A stretch of 64,000 bases of DNA from Hyphomicrobium sp. NDB2Meth4 (GTDB lineage Bacteria > Pseudomonadota > Alphaproteobacteria > Rhizobiales > Hyphomicrobiaceae). The stretch lies in contig NZ_FPEJ01000001.1 of NCBI RefSeq assembly GCF_900117445.1, positions 982,501 to 1,046,500 on the forward strand, written 5' to 3'. The translations under genes and the position numbers were made by a program. Under the pieces are notes generated by a model. That model had not been told where the DNA came from. It saw nothing but the letters and a program-made list of their open reading frames with translations, and made no database searches. How positions within the stretch are numbered: position 1 is the first letter of the stretch; each line of letters opens with the position of its first letter. This document shows, piece after piece, positions 1-8,419 of the stretch.

Positions 1-561
1 GAGCTGACGGGTGCGTACAACGTCATCGCCAATGGTGGCCGCGCCGCCGAGCCTTACGTCGTGCGCCGCGTGCGCAGCGCCAAAGGCGAGGTTCTTTTCA
101 CGCATCCTGATGGGGCACCACAGCCGGTCGTCGCGCCCGCGCAAATCGCCGCTATGAACGACATGCTTGCCGCCACGCTTTCCGAAGGCACGGGACGCCG
201 CGCTGCGATCCCGCCTTACCCAGCGGCCGGAAAAACCGGAACCTCGCAAGGATTCCGCGATGCCTGGTTCATCGGCTACACCGCGTATCTCACAGCGGGC
301 GTCTGGGTCGGAAATGACGATGGCACGCCAATGAACCATGTCGTTGGCGGCGCACTTCCTGCGGAAGTCTGGCGCTCCATCATGCTCGGCGCGCATGCGG
401 GCCGGAAGCCCTTGCCTCTGGGTGTCTCCTCGGCCGCTACCGCGGTGGCCGGCAGCGCCCATCCGGGCGAGCGCATCGGCGATGACTTCTTCGCCCGCGC
501 AACGGACGACACGCCGGTCTCTGACACTGGCTCAATCAGTAAATTTCTCGACGGACAATAA
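1..561 (+). CDS. Penicillin-binding protein 1A-type, C-terminal part (5' end outside window)
   Basis: The reading frame is open from base 1, so this is the last 186 codons of a longer gene. It is the end of a class A penicillin-binding protein transpeptidase domain, which cross-links peptidoglycan in the periplasm. The third active-site motif KTGTS is encoded at 232-246 and is followed by the usual RDAWF and GVWVGND segments. The last 45 residues are low-complexity and look like a disordered tail. The catalytic serine and the glycosyltransferase domain lie upstream of the window, so the exact PBP subclass cannot be decided. The next gene is convergent and ends 6 bp away. Confidence 0.85.
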   Translation, partial: ELTGAYNVIANGGRAAEPYVVRRVRSAKGEVLFTHPDGAPQPVVAPAQIAAMNDMLAATLSEGTGRRAAIPPYPAAGKTGTSQGFRDAWFIGYTAYLTAGVWVGNDDGTPMNHVVGGALPAEVWRSIMLGAHAGRKPLPLGVSSAATAVAGSAHPGERIGDDFFARATDDTPVSDTGSISKFLDGQ

Positions 562-567
562 CCCGCT

Positions 568-1314
568 TCAGTCGGCGGTTGGTCCGTAACGGTGAAGCTC
601 CAGCCCGTAATGCTGCAGCCACAGCTTGTCTTCCTTCATGCTAGGAACGAGCCGCTCCACATGCGCCCAGAAGCGCGGGCCGTGGTTCATCTCGGCCAGA
701 TGCGCAACCTCGTGCGCAGCGACATAGTCGAGAATGCGCGGCGGCGCGAGGATCAGACGCCACGAGAACGACAGCACACCCGTCGTCGAGCATGAGCCCC
801 AACGCGTCGCCTGATCGCGGATGGCGATACGCTTCGCCTTGACGCCGAGTGCGCGCGTATGCACCTGCACGCGTTCGTCGAGATCGCGCCGCGCCTCTTC
901 GGCGAGCCAGTCGCGCAACCGACGCGGAGCGTGCTCCTCGCGGCCCGATATGCGCAATTCCGGAATGTCGGAAGTCCGATGTGCGCGCACTACGCCACCG
1001 CCGGCGGCGCGCCGTCCCGTAAACGTCAGCTTGTGGAATTCACCGCGCACCGGCAGACGCTCGCCATCGACGAATTGCACTGGCTGCGGGATGCTGCTGA
1101 GGCGCTCGCGCACCCATTCGATATTTCGGTCGAGAAACGATCCAGCTTCGCCAAGGTCACACTGCACAGGAAGAGTCACGATGACGGCGCGTCTCGTGCG
1201 GCTGACTCGTAGCGTCAGGCGGCGCGCGCCAGGATGTCGTCGAACTTCAACCGGGCAATCGAGCTCTTCGATGCGCGGACGCTTCAATGCAGGCCCCCGA
1301 ACTGACTTCCGCAC
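568..1314 (-). CDS. YgjP-like M48-family metallopeptidase (DUF45)
   Basis: The 248-residue protein carries the zinc motif HEVAH at residues 201-205 with a third His at 211. RWGSC at 171-175 is also typical of the YgjP/DUF45 family, a SprT-like fold. Such proteins are annotated as metal-dependent hydrolases; a cellular substrate is not established. There is no signal peptide, so it is probably cytoplasmic. The Arg-rich N-terminus may mean the true start lies slightly downstream. It stands alone, convergent with the PBP gene. The family call rests on the motif pair and length. Confidence 0.85.
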   Translation of the reverse strand: MRKSVRGPALKRPRIEELDCPVEVRRHPGARRLTLRVSRTRRAVIVTLPVQCDLGEAGSFLDRNIEWVRERLSSIPQPVQFVDGERLPVRGEFHKLTFTGRRAAGGGVVRAHRTSDIPELRISGREEHAPRRLRDWLAEEARRDLDERVQVHTRALGVKAKRIAIRDQATRWGSCSTTGVLSFSWRLILAPPRILDYVAAHEVAHLAEMNHGPRFWAHVERLVPSMKEDKLWLQHYGLELHRYGPTAD

Positions 1315-1505
1315 CGACTTCCCCCTCGTGCAAATTCGAACAACACGACGTTGGTCGGAAACTCAACTCAACCAAAGCGCCACACTTTGGAAGACGAGCA
1401 CTTCCTCACCTAATCGAAATTACAGCGTCCCGCCAGTGACAAAGCCATGCGGCATAGTCGATGGAGCAACACTGTGGCCGCATCGCAGCGCGCAGCGCGT
1501 GTCCG

Positions 1506-2114
1506 CTAGAGAATCTTGCCCAGTTTAGCGGCCATATCATCGAGGCTCGTCATAGCCGTGAAGTGCGAGACATACTCGCCGTCCGGTCCCATGAGGTAAA
1601 TGATCGATGTATGATTCATGCCGTAAGACGATGGATCGTTCTCATTCGGCGTCTTCTCGTAGAAGACGCGGTAAGCCTTGGCGATAGCTGCGACCTGTTC
1701 TGGTGTGCCGGTCAGGCCCACGATACGGTCGTTGAAGTTCTTCACGTACGTCGCGAGCGTCTCGGGCGTGTCGCGCTGCGGATCGACGCTCACGAAAATC
1801 GGAGTGACCTTGTCAGCTTTGCTGCCGATCTTGTCGAGCGCTGCTGAGATGAGTTGCAATCCGGCAGGGCAAATATCTGGACAGTGCGTATAGCCGAAGA
1901 ACACCAGCATGTAGCGGCCGCGGAAGTCTTTGTCGGTGACGGTCTTCCCCGCCTGATCGGTGAGTGTGAACGGCCCGCCCACGAGCGCCTTGCCCGACCC
2001 TGCCGTGCCCGCTGGGCCCAAGACCCGATCTTGCACTCCAGGAATGATCGCGATGGCGGCAATCCCGCCGAGAACGAGACCTGCGATGACGCTCGCAATC
2101 ATCTTTGCACGCAT
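1506..2114 (-). CDS. SCO1/SenC family copper chaperone
   Basis: This 202-residue membrane-anchored thioredoxin-fold protein should help assemble the CuA centre of cytochrome c oxidase. One N-terminal membrane helix (residues 5-25) is followed by the copper site: Cys78-x3-Cys82 in HCPDICP and the distal His168. All three ligands of the Sco family are present, and the length is normal. The gene is divergent from the RegB-type kinase at 2349. The same association, senC next to regA/regB, is known in purple bacteria and fits redox control of oxidase assembly. Confidence 0.93.
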   Translation of the reverse strand: MRAKMIASVIAGLVLGGIAAIAIIPGVQDRVLGPAGTAGSGKALVGGPFTLTDQAGKTVTDKDFRGRYMLVFFGYTHCPDICPAGLQLISAALDKIGSKADKVTPIFVSVDPQRDTPETLATYVKNFNDRIVGLTGTPEQVAAIAKAYRVFYEKTPNENDPSSYGMNHTSIIYLMGPDGEYVSHFTAMTSLDDMAAKLGKIL

Positions 2115-2348
2115 TGGGCTGGGTTTCCTCTTCCGCCACCGCAGTTAAGCCGTAACAGCGCTTCGCGCAACTCTGCCTCGCCGCCTTAACCGGCGCGGAG
2201 GAGCCGAGCGACCCGAACCCTGCGCCTTGTGCTAGTTGCCTCAGACCGGCTCTATATTGGGGCGCGCGTAACCGCGATTTGAAATAGCTGGTGGATCATC
2301 GGGCCCCGCTAGCATATTCGAGGGACGAGCCGCCCCAAGGAAACGACC

Positions 2349-3707
2349 GTGCTGAAGACCTCCGACCGCCGCAAGAAGAAGCTGGGCCAGCAAGTCCTGG
2401 CCGATCCGATCAGCAATCGCCTTCGCCTGCACACGATCATTCGCTTGCGCTGGATCGCCGTGCTCGGCCAGTTCGCCGCGATCTCGTTCGTCTCGTTCGG
2501 CCTCGGCTTCTACGTGCCGATCGGCGCGTGCCTGACGGTTATTGCGCTCTCGGCGTGGATGAACGTCTTTCTCGCGGTCTGGTATCCGTCGCGTCACCGG
2601 CTCACCGTTCCTTACGCCACGGGCCTGCTCGGCTACGACATTCTCCAGCTCGCAACGCTGCTCTTCCTCACCGGCGGCATGGACAACCCATTTGCCATGC
2701 TGATGGTCGCCCCGGTCGTGGTTTCGGCGGCGACCTTGCCGCTGCGCAACACCATTGCGCTCGGCTTGCTGACACTGATGTCGGCTGCCGTTCTCGTCGT
2801 CGCGCACGAGCCCCTGCCCTGGTATCCAGGCGTCGAGCTGGAGCTGCCGGTCATCTACAAGGTGGGCGCGTTCGCAGCACTGTGCGTATCGACCACATTC
2901 ATCGGCCTCTACGCGTGGCGGCTGACGAAGGAAGGCCGGCAGATGTCCGCTGCGCTCACCGCGACCGACGTCGTGCTGGCACGCGAGCAGAAGCTGCACG
3001 CCCTCGATGGTCTCGCTGCCGCGGCCGCTCACGAACTCGGCACGCCGCTGTCGACCATCGTGCTCGTGACCAAGGAGCTCGAGCACACGATCAAGCCGGA
3101 CGACCCCATCCGCGAGGACATCGTGCTCCTCAAGGCGCAGGCGCTCCGCTGCCGCGAGATCCTGCAGAAGCTGACCCGCCATCCGGGAGAAGAAGACCCG
3201 ATGCACGCAAGGGTCAGTGTGCGCGCGATGCTGGAAGAAGCGGCCGCTCCCTATTTCTCCGACAAGGTTGCCATCAATATCACCGCGGCGCCCACGACCG
3301 AGATGGCCAATGCCGGCCGCCGCCAGGCAGAGCTCGAGCGCCGCCCAGGCGTCATTTACGGATTGGGCAATATCATCGAGAACGCGACCGAGTTCGCCAA
3401 GTCGCGGGTGGACGTCGGCGCTGAGTGGGGCCCTTCAGGCCTCGTGGTCACCATCGCCGACGACGGCCCCGGCTTCCCCGCCGAAATCATGGACAACATC
3501 GGCGAGCCCTATGTCACCACGCGGCCGGCTGAGCGCGTCGATGGGGTTCTGGAGGAAGATTCAGCGGGATTGGGGCTTGGCTTCTTCATCGCCAAGACAC
3601 TGCTGGAGCGCTCCGGAGCGACCGTTAGCCTTGCGAATCGCACCCGCGGGGGCATGGGTGCCGTGGTCACCGTGAGCTGGCCGAGGGCCTTCATTCTCAC
3701 TTCGTAG
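2349..3707 (+). CDS. regB: Redox-sensing histidine kinase RegB/PrrB/ActS family
   Basis: The 452-residue kinase has six N-terminal membrane helices (about residues 35-190). The RegB quinone-site heptapeptide GGMDNPF is at 109-115, the H-box His at 228 (AHELGTPLS), and the conserved redox cysteine at 268 in ALRCREILQ. A C-terminal HATPase domain follows, with DDGPGFP and GLGLGFF. In known RegB proteins, quinone binding and the cysteine tune autophosphorylation to respiratory redox state. The start is GTG at 2349. The cognate regulator follows at 3961. Which output genes it controls here cannot be read from the sequence. Confidence 0.95.
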   Translation: MLKTSDRRKKKLGQQVLADPISNRLRLHTIIRLRWIAVLGQFAAISFVSFGLGFYVPIGACLTVIALSAWMNVFLAVWYPSRHRLTVPYATGLLGYDILQLATLLFLTGGMDNPFAMLMVAPVVVSAATLPLRNTIALGLLTLMSAAVLVVAHEPLPWYPGVELELPVIYKVGAFAALCVSTTFIGLYAWRLTKEGRQMSAALTATDVVLAREQKLHALDGLAAAAAHELGTPLSTIVLVTKELEHTIKPDDPIREDIVLLKAQALRCREILQKLTRHPGEEDPMHARVSVRAMLEEAAAPYFSDKVAINITAAPTTEMANAGRRQAELERRPGVIYGLGNIIENATEFAKSRVDVGAEWGPSGLVVTIADDGPGFPAEIMDNIGEPYVTTRPAERVDGVLEEDSAGLGLGFFIAKTLLERSGATVSLANRTRGGMGAVVTVSWPRAFILTS

Positions 3708-3804
3708 CCGCTAAACAGAATAAATCTTTGACCTTTTTAGGCACTTAGGCCGCTCCAGGGCTAATTCCGCGTTGACAAAATCCCTATCTTGATGCTGACA
3801 GACC

Positions 3805-3820
3805 TGCGACAAGGTGCGAC
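3805..3820 (+). promoter_or_regulatory. TGCGAC direct repeat upstream of regA, candidate regulator site
   Basis: TGCGAC occurs at 3805-3810 and again at 3815-3820, exactly one helical turn apart, in the 253-bp gap between regB and regA. RegA/PrrA sites are built from GCGNC-type half-sites, so this may be an autoregulatory site. A TTGACA hexamer lies just upstream at 3772-3777, but no convincing -10 follows at 16-18 bp. The assignment is inference from half-site similarity only. Confidence 0.3.
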
Positions 3821-3960
3821 CTTACCGGGTAAATCTAGCAAGGCTCCGCACGAGCCGGTCCCAACCCGGGGCCGGCCCCTTGAAGACAACCACGCTTAAG
3901 TAGGAGGCGTTCGTGGAGGCGAAACACGCTGCCGCCGATTCCGGGCTGGCCGGAGGAACA

Positions 3961-4530
3961 ATGAACCAACCTGAAGATCTTTCCTTCCGTCAAGACGAAC
4001 TGCCCGAGGATCGATCGCTGATCATCGTCGATGACGACCGCGCGTTTGCGCAGCGTCTCGTCCGCGCCATGGAGCTTCGCGGCTTCGAGGTGCGTGGCGC
4101 ACACTCGATTGCCGAGGGCATCGACCTCATTCGCGAACGCGCCCCCGCCTTCGCCGTGGTCGACATGCGGCTTGAGGATGGCAACGGCCTCGACGTCATC
4201 GCAGAGCTTGCTCGCGCTCGCCCGGATGCTCGCGCCATTGTGCTGACCGGCTACGGCAACATCGCGACCGCGGTGACCGCCGTGAAGCTCGGCGCCGTCG
4301 ACTATCTCGCCAAGCCGGCGGATGCCGACGATGTGACCGACGCACTGCTTGCGCCTTCCGACGACAAGGCCCCGCCACCGGAGAACCCGATGTCGGCCGA
4401 CCGCGTCCGTTGGGAGCACATCCAGCGCGTTTACGAGCTGTGCAATCGCAACGTGTCGGAGACGGCGCGTCGCCTCAACATGCACCGCCGTACTCTGCAG
4501 CGCATTCTCGCCAAGCGCGCGCCGAAGTAA
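3961..4530 (+). CDS. regA: Response regulator RegA/PrrA/ActR family
   Basis: The 189-residue protein has a receiver domain with the acidic pair in IIVDDDR and the phospho-acceptor Asp68 in VVDMRLEDGNG. A short linker leads to a C-terminal Fis-type helix-turn-helix (SETARRLNMHRRTLQ). This is the compact RegA architecture. ATG 3961 has a GGAGGA just upstream and gives the usual family length. A GTG at 3913, also with AGGAGG upstream, would add 16 residues. It should accept phosphate from the RegB-type kinase upstream and control respiratory and energy-metabolism genes. Confidence 0.94.
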   Translation: MNQPEDLSFRQDELPEDRSLIIVDDDRAFAQRLVRAMELRGFEVRGAHSIAEGIDLIRERAPAFAVVDMRLEDGNGLDVIAELARARPDARAIVLTGYGNIATAVTAVKLGAVDYLAKPADADDVTDALLAPSDDKAPPPENPMSADRVRWEHIQRVYELCNRNVSETARRLNMHRRTLQRILAKRAPK

Positions 4531-4549
4531 TTTCGGCGCGCAGTTCGCG

Positions 4550-5089
4550 TCACAGGACGTTGAGACTTGGATCGGCCAGCAACTGCAGGCTGAATGCGGC
4601 AGAGCGCGCAAAGCGCAGCGTCATCGCCTTGCGTCGCGCACCTGCCAGCCGTGAAAGTGGGGCCTCGCGGATAATCTCGCCGCCGTAGCGGTCGGCGAGA
4701 ATAAGACCGGTATCTTCGGGAAGGGCCTCGCGCGGAAAGTGCGGTGCCACGGCGAAGAACAGGGCATCCGAGTAGTCGCGATACTCTGGCCACTTCGCGT
4801 CGACGCGCAGGTCGTCGAGGCAGGACTTTACCTCCACGATCCAGATGTCGCCCGATGGCGACAACCCGACCACGTCCGCGCGGCGGCCATTTGGCAGCGG
4901 CAGCTCGGTCACAATCGCGAACGACATGGCCCGCAACAGGCGGCCCACCCCGCGGCACACTTCGCGCGTCACGGCATCGCGGCCTTCGCAGACGCTTTCG
5001 CCGTCTGAATCCGATGTGGTGGCTTCCGTGCATGCAGGCTCTGCCACACCGTTGCCAGTTTCCCCGGCTTTATCGTTCATTGCCGTCAT
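4550..5089 (-). CDS. mmcB: MmcB family DNA repair protein
   Basis: The 179-residue protein matches the alphaproteobacterial MmcB (DUF1052) family. The core resembles a PD-(D/E)xK nuclease fold: RRADVVGL supplies the acidic residue and IVEVKS the E-x-K. In Caulobacter the homologue is SOS-induced and linked to DNA repair. ATG 5089 is chosen because the frame upstream is rich in Cys and Arg and unlike the family. The first 35 residues are low-complexity. It is convergent with regA, 19 bp away. No LexA box was found upstream. Confidence 0.82.
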   Translation of the reverse strand: MTAMNDKAGETGNGVAEPACTEATTSDSDGESVCEGRDAVTREVCRGVGRLLRAMSFAIVTELPLPNGRRADVVGLSPSGDIWIVEVKSCLDDLRVDAKWPEYRDYSDALFFAVAPHFPREALPEDTGLILADRYGGEIIREAPLSRLAGARRKAMTLRFARSAAFSLQLLADPSLNVL

Positions 5090-5247
5090 TTGACCACCAT
5101 GGGCAGGTGAGCATTGCCGGCAGCAGCTCTGGGAATGAGTCGCACACACATCGACTCGGGCCCTCTGCCGATCGAGCTGGCCCACGCCGGCTCGAATCTG
5201 CTCTTAGGAGTCGCGGGCAACTCATCGAGGGACGAGCGCCTGACCTC

Positions 5248-7008
5248 ATGTTCTTCAAACTCTTCAAGTCAGACAAGAGCAAGGCCGCCGAGGCCCCATC
5301 CGACAGCAGTTCAAGCGAACAAGCTGTAGCGGAAAAGCCCGCCGAGGCAGATGGCGAGCCTGGGCTGCCTCTTGGCGCCTACATGGATTCGGCTGGCGCC
5401 ACCGTTGCCGACAGCCTTGGCTTCAACACCACCGCCGACCTTAAGCCAGCCGATGGACCGCTCGGGCAGGAGAAGGCGATCGAGTCGATCGACTTCGCCG
5501 CCGGCATCAAAGGACCTGGCTATCACCTGCTGGTCGTCGGCCCGACGGGCTCCGGCCGCCGCACGGTAGCGCGCGCGCGTCTCCAACCTGCGGCCGACAA
5601 GTCGGTCCGCCCGTCCGACTGGGCCTATGTCAGCTCGTTCGATCCGACCGGCGGGTTCCGCGCGCTGAAGCTTCCGTCCGGCACCGCCAAGCGCTTCGCC
5701 GAGATGATGGCGCGGGCCATCGACCAACTCGCAGACGCCCTGCCCGCTGCCTTCACCGCCGACGACTACGACTTGAAGCGCCGCACCATCGAAGAAGAAT
5801 TCCGCTTCAGCCGCGAGGATGCTCTGGAGTCACTCCGCCGCGAAGCCGAAGCCCAGAACATTGCCCTCCTGCGCACGCCTGCCGGCATCGCCGTCGCCCC
5901 GGTCCTCGAAGGCAAGGTCGTGAAGACCGACGTCTTCAATTCCGTCCCCGAGGTGCTGCGCCGCGAGGTCGAGACCAAGATTGCCGCTCTCGAAGCGGAG
6001 ATCGAGGCCATTCTGACTGAGCGCCCGGAAGCTGAAAAAGAACGCCGCGCGCGCCTCGTCGCACTCAACGAGCAGGTCGCCGGCCGCCACGTCCGCGCCG
6101 CGCTCGACGAGATCAAGGCAGATTTCGCCGAGGTTGCCGGTGTCGAGAGCTACTTGAAGGCAGCCGCGCGCGATCTCGTGCGCAACGCGGCGATGTTCGT
6201 CTCAGGCGCGACGGCATCGACGGGCGCGCAGGCGGCACGCGTATCCGCCTCGCATCCAAGCTTCGCACGCTATCTGGTGCACGTGCTCGCGACGAGCTCG
6301 GAAGGCTCAGGTGCGCCCATCATCCACGAGCAGAACCCGACCTACGCCAACCTCTTCGGCCGCATCGAGCTCGGTACCGCTGCCGACGGCAGCACCCAGG
6401 TGGTCCGCATCAAGCATGGCGCGCTTCATCGTGCCAACGGCGGCTTCCTGCTGGTGGACGGTGACGCGTTGATCGACAGCCCTGCCGCCGCCGATGCACT
6501 GCGCCGTGCTCTCGAAGCAGATGAGATCCGCTTCGACCCGCCCGCAGGTCCCGTCGGTGCCGTGGGAGATGAGGTGCCTGACCTCGAACCCATTCCGCTC
6601 AACCTCCGCCTTGTCGTCTTCGCCAATGCCGGCACGCAGCGCCGCCTCGCGGCGAGTTTCCCGGGACTGCGGCGCCTGTTGAAGGTCGAAGCGGTGTTCG
6701 ACCACGCTGTCGATCGCACCAAGGAGACCGTCGACACCTTCGCGCGCATTGTCGCCGGCGTCGTCGACAAGCAGTACCTTCGTCCCATTGATGCAGCAGG
6801 CGTTGCCCTGTTGATCGACGAGGCCGCACACCGGGCCGGCAGCACGCGCAAGCTGTCGCTTCTCATCGGCGATGTGATTGATGTCTGCCGCGAAGCCGAT
6901 CACTGGGCCGACACGGAGAAGCGCAAAACCATTTCCGCCGCCGACGTCGAGCGTGCCCTGAAGCAGCGCCGTGCGATAAACGCCGCCGAGTTGGCGGAGG
7001 CATCATGA
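5248..7008 (+). CDS. Lon-type AAA ATPase (AAA_32/LonB-like) lacking the protease domain
   Basis: This 586-residue protein follows the architecture of the LonB/YcbZ group up to the end of the AAA+ lid. An acidic 45-residue lead is followed by the GFNTTADLKP segment and a Walker-A-like GPTGSGRRT at residues 98-106, with Arg where Lys is usual. Next come a long coiled-coil insertion (about 190-300), the RIKHGALHRANGGFLLVDGD Walker-B-type region and a lid. The chain stops at the point where family members continue into the Ser-Lys protease domain. No protease sequence follows in any frame. The stop overlaps the next start (ATGA at 7005-7008), so the UspA-like protein is translationally coupled. 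ATG 5248 begins the recognisable protein. Confidence 0.8.
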   Translation: MFFKLFKSDKSKAAEAPSDSSSSEQAVAEKPAEADGEPGLPLGAYMDSAGATVADSLGFNTTADLKPADGPLGQEKAIESIDFAAGIKGPGYHLLVVGPTGSGRRTVARARLQPAADKSVRPSDWAYVSSFDPTGGFRALKLPSGTAKRFAEMMARAIDQLADALPAAFTADDYDLKRRTIEEEFRFSREDALESLRREAEAQNIALLRTPAGIAVAPVLEGKVVKTDVFNSVPEVLRREVETKIAALEAEIEAILTERPEAEKERRARLVALNEQVAGRHVRAALDEIKADFAEVAGVESYLKAAARDLVRNAAMFVSGATASTGAQAARVSASHPSFARYLVHVLATSSEGSGAPIIHEQNPTYANLFGRIELGTAADGSTQVVRIKHGALHRANGGFLLVDGDALIDSPAAADALRRALEADEIRFDPPAGPVGAVGDEVPDLEPIPLNLRLVVFANAGTQRRLAASFPGLRRLLKVEAVFDHAVDRTKETVDTFARIVAGVVDKQYLRPIDAAGVALLIDEAAHRAGSTRKLSLLIGDVIDVCREADHWADTEKRKTISAADVERALKQRRAINAAELAEAS

Positions 7009-7880
7009 TCGCCCACGTCGCAGCTGCCGACGAGCGCTCAGGGCGCGTGGTGCTCTGGCATGGCGGCTCGGCCTCGGTGAGCCGCATCGCCATTGACGCC
7101 GCGATGCTTCTGGCGCAGTCATTTCAGGCGGAAGTCGAAAGCCTTTACGTAGAGGATACGCAGCTCTTCGATCTCGCCGCGTTTCCCTTTGCGCGCGTCA
7201 TTGGCGCATCGGGAGGCTCATGGCGCGCGCTTCCGCACGAGACGCTAGAGCGCGAGATGCGCTTTGCCGCTGCGGCCTTCCATCGGCAGGTGGCAGAGGT
7301 GGGCTCGGATGCCTCCGTTCCTTGCCGGTCGCGCATCGTGCGCGACGAGCCGTTGCGCGCTGTCTCGCGTGCCTGTGCCGAGAATGGTCCTTGGAACCTG
7401 GTCGTCCTCGGCGAACCGTTGACCCCGAGCGATGGCCCGCGCCTCGCACAGCTGTTCGAGCGGGTGCGCGATACCACGGGTGCGGTCATCACCGGTCCAC
7501 TCGGCCGCCGCTCGCAAGGCTCTGTTGTCGCGGTCGTTGAGGATTTCCAGCGCCTCGGGCCCATGTTGCGCGCCGCCCAACGGCTAGCGCCCGCGTGTGG
7601 CGGAGACGTGAAGCTGACGCTCGTCGGCGATCGCCGCGACGAGCTGAGCTGGATGGAAGGCGAGGCGCGCCTCCTCTGCGCCACCCGAAGCGAAGACGAC
7701 GTCATCGCCTTCGAAAGTGTCCTTGCCGCCAACGATGATCCAGCGCCCCTTGCCGCCGTGCTGCAGCGCTACAAGCCCGGTTTCGCGCTCGCGCAATATG
7801 GTGGCCGTCTCGTCGCTACTGGTGCCAGCCTGCGTCCGCTGACGGCCGCCCTGGAATGCCCGCTGCTGCTCGTCCGTTAG
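7005..7880 (+). CDS. UspA-like protein coupled to the Lon-type ATPase
   Basis: The 291-residue soluble protein begins with a beta strand and helix pattern (VVLWHGGS, then AIDAAMLLAQSFQAEVESLYVED) like the first half of a universal stress domain. A second half (residues 165-291) ends with ALECPLLLVR, which resembles a Usp C-terminus. The nucleotide-binding G-x2-G-x9-G signature is not clearly present. It overlaps the ATPase gene by 4 bp and therefore probably works with it, perhaps as adaptor or partner. The Usp assignment is by pattern, and the function is unknown. Confidence 0.65.
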   Translation: MIAHVAAADERSGRVVLWHGGSASVSRIAIDAAMLLAQSFQAEVESLYVEDTQLFDLAAFPFARVIGASGGSWRALPHETLEREMRFAAAAFHRQVAEVGSDASVPCRSRIVRDEPLRAVSRACAENGPWNLVVLGEPLTPSDGPRLAQLFERVRDTTGAVITGPLGRRSQGSVVAVVEDFQRLGPMLRAAQRLAPACGGDVKLTLVGDRRDELSWMEGEARLLCATRSEDDVIAFESVLAANDDPAPLAAVLQRYKPGFALAQYGGRLVATGASLRPLTAALECPLLLVR

Positions 7881-7893
7881 CCGAAGAGTGCAG

Positions 7894-8379
7894 CTAGTTC
7901 TTTTCCCGGTCGTAGTAATCGACTGTCTGCTCCGCCCTGAATATTTTCCCCAGGCGTTGCTCGCCGTCGCGCACCGCAACCGCCGAAACTTTGCCCGAGT
8001 CCGGGTACTCGCAGATTTCGACCTCACATAGGTTCGACAGCGCGAGGTAGCGCATATCGCTCGCGCCCGTGTTGATGATCTGGTGCGCAACCTCGGCGCC
8101 ACCGGTAGGACAAGCGATGATGTCGTGCTTGCGGATCGGGTAACGCTGTTCCCCGAAGCGCAGCTCGCCCTCTCCCTCGAGGATCAAGAACATCTCCTCT
8201 TCTCCGCGATGAGAGTGAAAAGGACACTGCGCCTTGCCGGGAGGCAGAACGGTCAGATTGTAACCGAGCTTCCGCGCGCCGATACCGTCGCTGAACAAGG
8301 CACGTTTGGACGTGAAGAGGCCGTTCTCTTCCACGTCATCGAATTCGACGATCTCATCGAGGTTCAAGAACGGCTTCAT
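7894..8379 (-). CDS. Cupin domain protein
   Basis: The 161-residue protein has both cupin motifs. The first is CPFHSHRGEEEMFLILEGEG, with the HxH and Glu metal ligands. The second lies around the GGAEVAHQIINTG segment. Cupins of this kind bind a divalent metal in a small beta-barrel and may be enzymes or sensors. The substrate cannot be read here. It is 40 bp downstream of ppk2 on the same strand and is probably co-transcribed with it. Confidence 0.85.
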   Translation of the reverse strand: MKPFLNLDEIVEFDDVEENGLFTSKRALFSDGIGARKLGYNLTVLPPGKAQCPFHSHRGEEEMFLILEGEGELRFGEQRYPIRKHDIIACPTGGAEVAHQIINTGASDMRYLALSNLCEVEICEYPDSGKVSAVAVRDGEQRLGKIFRAEQTVDYYDREKN

Positions 8380-8419
8380 GCTGCATTCCCCGTCGGCGCG
8401 TTCGACGCCAGTGTGAAAC

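Noticed and set aside
2241-3206. A 321-codon minus-strand frame overlapping regB
   Set aside because: The regB frame has complete kinase motifs; the antisense frame is an artefact of GC-rich codon use.
4744-5247. Upstream extension of the Lon-type ATPase
   Set aside because: The extension is antisense to mmcB and Arg-rich; the recognisable protein starts at 5248.
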